Source of the DNA: Colwellia sp. PAMC 21821
GTDB lineage: Bacteria > Pseudomonadota > Gammaproteobacteria > Enterobacterales > Alteromonadaceae
Direction: 5' to 3'
Assembly (NCBI RefSeq): GCF_002077175.1
Contig: NZ_CP014943.1
Span: forward strand, 2,170,001-2,234,000
DNA length: 64,000 nucleotides
Shown: in pieces, positions 57,269 through 64,000 of the stretch
Layout: every line of letters begins with the position of its first letter
Numbering within the stretch: the stretch's first letter is position 1
Notes under the pieces: generated by a model
Seen by the model: only the letters and a program-made list of their open reading frames with translations
What the model was told of the DNA's origin: nothing
Databases searched by the model: none
Program-made: the position numbers and the translations under genes

Positions 57269-59821
57269 GTGAAAAAGTTGCGTCTCAATAAATATTTCCG
57301 ATTACACACTCTAGCTATCGCTATTAGCACAACAATTCCTTGCGTATCAACATTTGCAGCTGACGCAGAGGTTGTTGATGAAAATATAGAGTCAATTGCC
57401 ATACTTGGCTCTCGTGTCTCAAGTCGAACGGCAACTGAATCAAGCTCACCTGTTGATATTATTTCTAGCGAGTCATTAACTAAAGGTGGCTTTAGTGAAT
57501 TAGGTCAAAGCCTGCAAGCGATGGCACCGTCATTTAATTTCAGCAGAACACAAGTTTCTGATGGCTCTGATTTATTTAGACCTGCCACTCTGCGTGGTTT
57601 ACAACCTGATCAGACGCTTGTGTTAGTAAATGGTAAACGTCGACACAATCAAGCGATATTTGGCTTAAATGGAACAGTTGGTGCTGGTGCTGCGGGTACT
57701 GATATGAACTCTATCCCAATGTCAGCGCTTAAAAATGTACAAATATTACGTGACGGTGCTGCTGCGCAATACGGCTCAGATGCTATCGCGGGTGTTATTA
57801 ACCTTGAACTTAAAGATACTACCAATGTTACCTCAGGTTTTATTCAAACAGGCGCTACGGGAGAAGGCGATGGTGACGTTTTAGCGGCAGGCTTGAATAC
57901 GGGTTTTGATTTAGGTAACGATGGCGGCTTTATTAATTTAACGGCTGAGTACAGAGATTACGACGGCACCAATCGTGCTCAAAGAGATACAGGTGGCGGA
58001 TCAAACACAGCACCAGGCACATTATCTGACAATGTTCGATGGGGTCAAGGAAACGCTGAATCTACATTTAAATCATTCTTTTATAACGCAATGATACCAC
58101 TAGAAGGCATGGAACTTTACGCTTTTGGTGGTTATTCAAATCGAACCGCATTAGGCAATGGTTTTTACCGTAGTTTTAATGAAGCTGAAAAGAATGTGCC
58201 GCAAGTATACCCTGACGGTTTCTTACCGCAAATCGATAATGAAGCTCAAGATATATCTACAGCTGTAGGCCTTAGGGGAGAAATTAATAACGACTGGGGT
58301 TTTGATGTATCTGCCACCTATGGTGAAAATGAATATGACTTCTATTCTCAAAATACCATTAACGCTTCATATGCTGCAGAGTATCTAGCAAATAATTCTT
58401 CTGCAAGTGAGCAAGATATTGCCGCTAATGCTGGCCCGATAGCAGGGTATTCTGGAGGGTTTAGATACGATCAATTAACTTTCAATGCCGATATCTCAGG
58501 TTCAATTGATATTGATCACGGCGATAACCTGTACGTTTCGTTTGGTGCTGAATATCGTCTAGAGAACTACGAAATAGTTGCTGGTGAAGAAGCTTCTTAT
58601 GCCTGTGGCGCAAGCAATAGTGCAACGTCATTCCCATCTGTCATTGACAGTAATGTTTTCGCGGGCTGTGGTTTCCAAGCGTATCCTGGTTTACGACCAA
58701 ACGCTGCAAACGAAGCTGATCGAAACAGTTATGCTTTGTACCTTGATCTTGAAAAGCAAATTACTGAACAATGGAACTTAGGTGCTGCATTGCGCTTCGA
58801 AGACTTCTCAGATGCAGGCAGTAAATTAATTGGTAAATTATCATCTCGTTATGAGCTTACTGACAGTTTAGCTATAAGAGGGGCACTTTCTACAGGCTTT
58901 AGAGCGCCGTCTCTCCAGCAAAGTGCTTATACTGCATATACAACTAACTTAGGTGAAGGGGGCGTTTTACTATCGTCATTCACTGCAACCGCAGGCTCAG
59001 CATTTCCAGCAGCGCTAGGGGTACAGGGATTGAACCTTGAAACCTCAAAAAATATAAGCCTAGGTTTGGTTTATGACGTTAACAGTGCGCTGTCAGTTTC
59101 TTTAGATGCTTACCGCGTAAAAATTGATGATCGAATTACACTCGGCAGCTTACAAAATGCCGATGACGTCTCATTTAACCCTGAAGCAGTAGCTGCGCTA
59201 AACGCTACAGGTGCGGTTCAAGGTAACTATTTCTCAAACGCAGTTAACTCAACTACACAAGGGTTAGATGTTGTTATTACCTATCAAACAGAGCTACTAG
59301 CGGGTAATTTAGACGTAACGCTTGCGGGTAATTTAAATGAGACAGAAATTGATAGTGTAAACTCACCTGACGGTATTCCAGAAAGTGTCGCGCTAGATGA
59401 CTTACAACGTAGTTTCCTAACAGACGGACAACCGAAACAACGTGCTACGTTAACTTTTGACTATACAAGAGAAGCATGGAGTGGGGTAGTCAGAGCTAAC
59501 TATTATGGCGAAACTGACATTATCTATTTTGGTAATGATCATATTGGGTTACCAGGGTTTTTATCACCAACGGGCAGTTTTAAACCAACCAGTGTTGTCG
59601 AGTCAGCGGTTCTGATAGACGTTAATTTAGCGTATCAACTTTCAGATAATTTACAATTATCTGCCGGCATCAATAACCTGTTTGATAAAACACCTGATGA
59701 GCTTGGTGAAGATGAAGCGTTAGACTTTATTACCAATGGTGCTTTTAAATATCCGGTAAGAGCGCTACCTTATGGCTTTGATGGCATGACTTATTACGCG
59801 CGAGTCAACTTTAGTTTTTAA
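57269..59821 (+). CDS. TonB-dependent outer-membrane receptor
   Basis: 850 residues. A signal peptide (LHTLAIAISTTIPCVSTFAA) is followed by a TonB-box-like IESIAILGSR, the plug domain with RGLQPDQTLVLVNGKRRH and VQILRDGAAAQYGSDAIAGVINL, and a 22-strand barrel ending in YYARVNFSF with a terminal aromatic. Large uptake substrate unknown; no siderophore or vitamin genes are adjacent. GTG 57269 is taken as start but TTG 57278 has the better-spaced AAGGTG site, so the first residues are uncertain. Confidence 0.9.
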   Translation: MKKLRLNKYFRLHTLAIAISTTIPCVSTFAADAEVVDENIESIAILGSRVSSRTATESSSPVDIISSESLTKGGFSELGQSLQAMAPSFNFSRTQVSDGSDLFRPATLRGLQPDQTLVLVNGKRRHNQAIFGLNGTVGAGAAGTDMNSIPMSALKNVQILRDGAAAQYGSDAIAGVINLELKDTTNVTSGFIQTGATGEGDGDVLAAGLNTGFDLGNDGGFINLTAEYRDYDGTNRAQRDTGGGSNTAPGTLSDNVRWGQGNAESTFKSFFYNAMIPLEGMELYAFGGYSNRTALGNGFYRSFNEAEKNVPQVYPDGFLPQIDNEAQDISTAVGLRGEINNDWGFDVSATYGENEYDFYSQNTINASYAAEYLANNSSASEQDIAANAGPIAGYSGGFRYDQLTFNADISGSIDIDHGDNLYVSFGAEYRLENYEIVAGEEASYACGASNSATSFPSVIDSNVFAGCGFQAYPGLRPNAANEADRNSYALYLDLEKQITEQWNLGAALRFEDFSDAGSKLIGKLSSRYELTDSLAIRGALSTGFRAPSLQQSAYTAYTTNLGEGGVLLSSFTATAGSAFPAALGVQGLNLETSKNISLGLVYDVNSALSVSLDAYRVKIDDRITLGSLQNADDVSFNPEAVAALNATGAVQGNYFSNAVNSTTQGLDVVITYQTELLAGNLDVTLAGNLNETEIDSVNSPDGIPESVALDDLQRSFLTDGQPKQRATLTFDYTREAWSGVVRANYYGETDIIYFGNDHIGLPGFLSPTGSFKPTSVVESAVLIDVNLAYQLSDNLQLSAGINNLFDKTPDELGEDEALDFITNGAFKYPVRALPYGFDGMTYYARVNFSF

Positions 59822-59848
59822 TCTCTAAATCTATAATTTATTAATCTT

Positions 59849-59875
59849 AAAGCACTACTTGGTAGTGCTTTTTTT
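59849..59875 (+). terminator. Terminator after TonB receptor gene
   Basis: AAAGCACTAC (59849-59858), loop TTG, GTAGTGCTTT (59862-59871), then T-run. It closes the receptor transcript. Confidence 0.92.
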
Positions 59876-59984
59876 GTTTAAAAAGTACAAAAGGGCTTAG
59901 CAAAGGGCTTAAGAAAAGAGGTTAGAAATAAATAAATTGATATGCGTTTGTCAGAGGTACATTGTGTAAATATGATGAAGAAAG

Positions 59985-60061
59985 TGGCCCACCCGACAGG
60001 ACTTGAACCTGTGACCTCACGCTTCGGAGGCGTGAACTCTATCCAGCTGAGCTACGGGTGG
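59985..60061 (-). tRNA. tRNA-Arg (anticodon CCG)
   Basis: 77 bases. Reading the minus strand, acceptor CCACCCG/CGGGTGG, D-arm GCTCAGCTGGATAGAGT, anticodon arm CACGC-CTCCGAA-GCGTG with CCG anticodon, T-arm ACAGG-TTCAAGT-CCTGT, and encoded CCA. All four stems pair. It decodes the rare CGG codon, which is used little in this AT-rich genome. Confidence 0.95.
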
Positions 60062-60513
60062 TCATTGTCTTGGGACTTGTTATTGCGCACTAGTAAGTTG
60101 TAATTTCTTAATATTAATATTCCAATACTTGCAAAATAACACCAAATAGTAGCATGCCTATGTTTTCTATCCTTGTAGAATCTCCGCTATCGCTAGCTGA
60201 ACTATACACAAAAATTGAAAAGATTTAAGCGCGGCAAATACTATAGATTATCGCTGTTTATGTCTAGAAGATTACTGAATTTATTACGTAAAGAATTAAC
60301 TTGTTAATAAATTTATTAAATTAGCTAAAAAAACAGTATTAATCTCTTGGTATAACAATGAGTTTGGAGGGTTATTCTAGTGTAACAACAAGCTAGGAGT
60401 AATCATTTATTGTTACCTCAATTAGGGAAAAAGATGTACTTTCGTCATGAAGATGCCTAAAGTAAAGGATATAATATCTTTTATCTCAATACCCTATAAG
60501 TAAACACTTGGCT
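60062..60513. other. Gene-free stretch upstream of RND genes
   Basis: 452 bases. At 60341-60356 TTAATC-TC-TTGGTATAAC resembles a MITE-family end with TGG-TATAAC, and GTAACAA (60382-60388)/TTGTTAC (60410-60416) form an inverted repeat that could be an operator. No RNA or protein gene was seen. Confidence 0.4.
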
Positions 60514-61509
60514 ATGAAATTATTCGCACTTGTATTCACCTTTCTACTTATCTCAATGTCTAAACTAGCATTGGCTCAGTCATACGATACAGAGGTTGTC
60601 AGCGCTGAACTATATATCGACACGATAGAAAGAACCGGTAAGCTGGATTATAAACGAAGCTTGGGTCTTGCTTTTAAAAGTAGCGGCTACTTAACGTTAT
60701 TAAGTGTAGATGAGGGACAGAAGTTTAAAAAAGGTCAATTGTTAGCATCGCTAGATATTACAGAATTGAAAGAGAGAAAAAATTCACTTTATGCACAATT
60801 GACACAAGCAAAGCGAGAAGTGAAACGCATAACTCAATTAATGGATAAAAAGTTAGCGTCGGAACGTGAAATGGATACCGCTATTACGCGAGTTGAAATT
60901 GCTCAAGCTGATTATCAAGTATCATCTTATAATTTAAAAAAAGCCCAAATATATGCACCATTCTCTGGTGTGGTTTTGTCACGTAATACAGAGCTTGGTG
61001 AATTACAAAGCCCAGGGGAAGAAGCTTTGAAGATAGCTAAGCTTGAGTGGATAGTGAAAGTTGCCTTAACAGGTCAAGAAGTTAGCGAAGTACGATTAAA
61101 TCAAAAAGTCAGCGTATCGCTAAGTCATATGGGTATTGTTGAAGGTGTTATTAGTAAAATACCTGCTATGGCTAGTGCTAGCAGTAACTTATTTATTATT
61201 GAGGTTTTACTGCCGAAATCTAACATCACTGCGGGCATGATTGCAGGCCAACTTGCCGGTGTAAGTATTGCTTCTGAAAGTGACAAGTATGTTTATCGTC
61301 TTCCCATAGCTGCACTTGTTGCTGTTGATGATTCAGGTAAAGCCATTGTTATTGCTCAATCACAAGATAATAATTCCGGTTATAAACAACACAGTTTTGA
61401 GGTGTTTCAGATAGACAATGACTATGTTTACTTGAAAGCTGATCGCAATGACCAACCATTGAAAATAATCACTAAAGGTTGGCAAAACTATTCAGTGGGT
61501 GGGAATTAG
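60514..61509 (+). CDS. RND efflux periplasmic adaptor
   Basis: 331 residues from ATG 60514 with signal peptide KLFALVFTFLLISMSKLALA. Biotinyl/lipoyl-like halves (YLTLLSVDEGQKFKKGQLLA and AQIYAPFSGVVLSRNTELGE) flank a coiled-coil hairpin (about 70-135), then beta-barrel and MP domains. It connects the RND pump in the inner membrane with an outer-membrane channel; no tolC-like gene is in view. The pump starts five bases after its stop. Drug or metabolite substrate unknown. Confidence 0.9.
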   Translation: MKLFALVFTFLLISMSKLALAQSYDTEVVSAELYIDTIERTGKLDYKRSLGLAFKSSGYLTLLSVDEGQKFKKGQLLASLDITELKERKNSLYAQLTQAKREVKRITQLMDKKLASEREMDTAITRVEIAQADYQVSSYNLKKAQIYAPFSGVVLSRNTELGELQSPGEEALKIAKLEWIVKVALTGQEVSEVRLNQKVSVSLSHMGIVEGVISKIPAMASASSNLFIIEVLLPKSNITAGMIAGQLAGVSIASESDKYVYRLPIAALVAVDDSGKAIVIAQSQDNNSGYKQHSFEVFQIDNDYVYLKADRNDQPLKIITKGWQNYSVGGN

Positions 61510-61514
61510 TCATT

Positions 61515-64000
61515 ATGCATCTCCCTCGCATCGCAATAAAAAATGCCCAGTTTACCTTTACTATTGTTGTACTTTTAGTACTTGTTGGCATCGTTTCATA
61601 TTTTCATATGCCTCGTTCTGAAGATCCTCAATTTGATATTCCAATTACTTTACTCGAAATTATATATCCAGGTGCTTCACCTACAGATATTGAAACATTA
61701 GTGGTTGACCCTCTCGAAGAAGAGTTTGCCGAGATTGAAGGGATTAAAAAAGTTGAATCACAAATTAAAAATGGTGGTGCCCGCATTGAGGTCACCTTTT
61801 TATATGGTAGCAATCCCAATGCTGCTTACAACGAAGTTAAGCAGGCAGTATCAACGGTAAAACCAACCTTGCCTGAAGGTGTGCAAGATGTCTTGGTATT
61901 AAAAGCGACCCCAACGAGTGTTGCTATTATTCAGTTGGCACTTTGGAGTGAAACAACTGACTATAAAAGTATGGAGTTTTATGCGAAACAACTCGAAAAA
62001 CGCCTGGAAGCTATTGAAGCAGTAAAAAAATCTGATATTTGGGGTTATCCAACCCAAGTGGTCGCCGTAGATCTAAACCTCGCGATGTTGAAACATTATG
62101 GTATTAGCATCGCAACCGTTAATGGCTTACTGCAAAAACGTGCTGTTAACATCACACCAGGCTTTGTTGACGCTAATATTCGCAGATTTAATGTTAAAAC
62201 CAGTGGTAACTTTCAAGATATTGACGAGCTTAACAATACAGTGGTCTTTGCTAACGAAAATGCCGTTATTCGTTTAAAAGATGTTGCGCAGGTGAGTTTT
62301 TCTAACAGAGAACCTAGCTATTTAGCCTACTACGATGGCAAGGCGGTTATATTTTTGACGGTTGAGCAAAGATCGAATACCAATATATTTGCGCTTACTG
62401 AAGCCATTGACACAGAAATTTCAGCGTTTAAACAGACGCTGCCAGACAGCATTAAAATAGCGACACTTTTTAAACAATCAGACGGAGTTGAAAACCGCGT
62501 TAACGGCTTTTTTGATAATTTGTGGCAAGGTTTAGTGCTCGTGGGCATAATGTCGCTTATATTCCTTGGAGTACGGGAAGCTATTGTTGTTATTATTGCA
62601 ATTCCCCTTTCTTTCTTAGTCGCTATTGGTTGGTTAGACTTTGCCGGCTTTGGCTTACAACAAATGTCTATTGTTGGTTTAATTATCGCTTTAGGATTAT
62701 TAGTTGATAATGCCATTGTTGTTACAGAGAGTATTCATCGAGAGAAGAAAAACACCGCTAACTTGGCTGAAGCTGCTGCCTCAGGCACCAGCAAAGTGGG
62801 TTGGGCTATTACCAGTGGTACAGTCACCACCATGCTAGCTTTTTTACCTATGTTGATGTTAGCGAGCGACACGGGTGATTTTGTACGCTCTATGCCAGTA
62901 ACCGTTGTATTGGTGCTGCTGGCATCTTTATTGATCGCATTAACATTAACGCCATTACTCGCCAGTAAATTTTTCACTCAAAAACCCAGCAAAGTTAAAG
63001 CACTGCAACATTATGCCAATATATTTGCAGAGCGACACTATGTGCGTTGGCTAGGTCGCTTAATGACGGCAAAAATTATCATGTTAGTGATTGCCTTTAT
63101 CGCCTTATTTGCTATGGCTTCTCTCTTTGGGCAGGTAGGCGTAAGTTTATTCCCTAAAGCCGAGAAAGCCATGCTGTTAATTGACGTAGAAACGCCGGCT
63201 AATTCATCATTAGATTATACGCATGATGTTATGCACTCGATGACAGCATTTATTGAAACTCAACCCTATGTTGAAAAAATTGCACTTAACGTGGGCAACT
63301 CTAATCCTCGCATTTATTACAACGAAATCCCTAAACGTGGTGTATCAAGTTATGGTCAATTGCTGTTGGTATTAAAAGACTATGATGAAAAAGAGGTTAA
63401 TACTTTAGTTACTGACTTACGAACAGAGTTTTCAAACTGGCATCAAGCAAAAATTACGGTAAAAGAGTTTACGCAAGGCCCAGTAACAGACCAACCTATC
63501 ACTGTTAGATTGATCAGCGAGTCGTTGTCAGATCTTGAGCGTGTGGCGGGTGATTTACAAACTCAAATGTTATCAATACCAGGGATTATTAATTTAGATA
63601 ATCCTATTGGTGTAGCCAATACTGAACTAGCATTAGCGATAGATTATGATAAAGCTGCGTTGTCAGGCATTGACATAAATCAGTTAGATAATAGTATTCA
63701 AACGGCACTTTCAGGAACATTCGTTGGTCAATTTAATGATAGTAATGGTGAAAACTATCCTATTCTAGTGCGTCGACCTAAAAGTGATTTATCTAGTCTT
63801 TCCGATATCACTATTGTTAATCAACAAGGTGAGAATATTCCTTTAGGTCAATTTGTAGAGATAAAATTACAAAAAGGACGGACAGGTTTCTTCCATTATC
63901 AAAAGCTACGAATGGCAAGGGTGTCGGCGGATGCTGGCCAGGGTTATTCTGTGCAAGCAATAACTAGCGAGGTAGTCAATTACCTTGATAACTACTCATT
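61515..64000 (+). CDS. RND efflux pump, inner-membrane subunit (3' end outside window)
   Basis: Open from ATG 61515 through the window end (828 codons plus two bases) without interruption. The opening ITKNAQFTF-like MHLPRIAIKNAQFTF, a first TM, porter-domain repeat (YPGASPTDIETLVVDPLEEE) and TM4 GLLVDNAIVVTESIHREK with the proton-relay Asp identify an AcrB/HAE1-type RND pump; 2 of 3 expected parts are visible, with the C-terminal half cut by the window. Works with the adaptor encoded 5 bases upstream. Substrate unknown. Confidence 0.92.
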   Translation, partial: MHLPRIAIKNAQFTFTIVVLLVLVGIVSYFHMPRSEDPQFDIPITLLEIIYPGASPTDIETLVVDPLEEEFAEIEGIKKVESQIKNGGARIEVTFLYGSNPNAAYNEVKQAVSTVKPTLPEGVQDVLVLKATPTSVAIIQLALWSETTDYKSMEFYAKQLEKRLEAIEAVKKSDIWGYPTQVVAVDLNLAMLKHYGISIATVNGLLQKRAVNITPGFVDANIRRFNVKTSGNFQDIDELNNTVVFANENAVIRLKDVAQVSFSNREPSYLAYYDGKAVIFLTVEQRSNTNIFALTEAIDTEISAFKQTLPDSIKIATLFKQSDGVENRVNGFFDNLWQGLVLVGIMSLIFLGVREAIVVIIAIPLSFLVAIGWLDFAGFGLQQMSIVGLIIALGLLVDNAIVVTESIHREKKNTANLAEAAASGTSKVGWAITSGTVTTMLAFLPMLMLASDTGDFVRSMPVTVVLVLLASLLIALTLTPLLASKFFTQKPSKVKALQHYANIFAERHYVRWLGRLMTAKIIMLVIAFIALFAMASLFGQVGVSLFPKAEKAMLLIDVETPANSSLDYTHDVMHSMTAFIETQPYVEKIALNVGNSNPRIYYNEIPKRGVSSYGQLLLVLKDYDEKEVNTLVTDLRTEFSNWHQAKITVKEFTQGPVTDQPITVRLISESLSDLERVAGDLQTQMLSIPGIINLDNPIGVANTELALAIDYDKAALSGIDINQLDNSIQTALSGTFVGQFNDSNGENYPILVRRPKSDLSSLSDITIVNQQGENIPLGQFVEIKLQKGRTGFFHYQKLRMARVSADAGQGYSVQAITSEVVNYLDNYS

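Noticed and set aside
59985..60061. tRNA-Arg as attachment site of a genomic island
   Set aside because: No integrase, no repeat of the tRNA 3' end and no change in gene character nearby.

Overview
The window is an AT-rich chromosomal segment of a marine gammaproteobacterium, most likely an Alteromonadales member of the Colwellia/Thalassotalea kind. The evidence is gene content and order: the S10-spc-alpha ribosomal superoperon, a broken-up waaA-coaD-mutM-rpmGB-radC-coaBC-slmA neighbourhood, a DUF4212/VC_2705-type symporter beside a symporter-fused hybrid kinase, and a FusA2-type EF-G. The genus is inference; no rRNA is present. It is mostly core genome. No prophage, CRISPR array, intact insertion sequence or large island was found.

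Layout. 1-1083: J-domain protein (cut by the window edge) and a single-RRM protein. 1183-10926: an acetate-switch-like locus with an exonuclease, a cNMP/CBS/DUF294 signalling protein, a DUF4212 + sodium/solute symporter pair, a small anchored protein, a CrbS-like kinase and a CrbR-like LuxR regulator. 11218-30526: the conserved slmA-coaBC-radC-rpmB-rpmG-mutM-coaD-waaA backbone (dut missing from its usual place), interrupted by PilZ + ParA + ribbon-helix-helix genes, DUF885 peptidase + ATP-grasp genes, methyltransferase + cold-shock genes, NTF2/TetR genes and LPS-core genes (kdkA, a family 9 glycosyltransferase). 30703-37841: a hydrolase-like exported protein, an Lrp-type regulator divergent from kbl-tdh-glpE-glpG, a FliL-like protein and ubiC-ubiA. 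38278-40383: EF-G on the minus strand. 40957-54769: 28 genes of the S10, spc and alpha operons, with an S10-type leader, an internal terminator plus promoter before rplN, and an alpha-operon S4-binding leader with a GTG-start rpsM. 55263-64000: phosphoribulokinase, OsmC/YhfA-like protein, a TonB-dependent receptor, tRNA-Arg(CCG) and an RND efflux adaptor and pump (cut by the window edge).

Most noteworthy signals: (1) a family of MITE-like repeats with ATTATACCAA/TTGGTATAAT ends in several intergenic gaps, whose ends make a ready-made TGG-TATAAT extended -10 promoter, apparently used upstream of the phosphoribulokinase gene and perhaps the symporter operon; (2) a shared palindrome TAGACT-N2-AGTCTA-like near both transport/kinase-locus promoters, a candidate CrbR site; (3) a ParF/ParG-like ParA + ribbon-helix-helix cassette with a PilZ gene set inside a conserved gene order; (4) a histone-H1-like lysine tail on MutM; (5) a perfect 17-bp palindrome just before ubiC. 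I found no single large, clearly undescribed system; the ParA cassette and the promoter-carrying repeats are the best leads.
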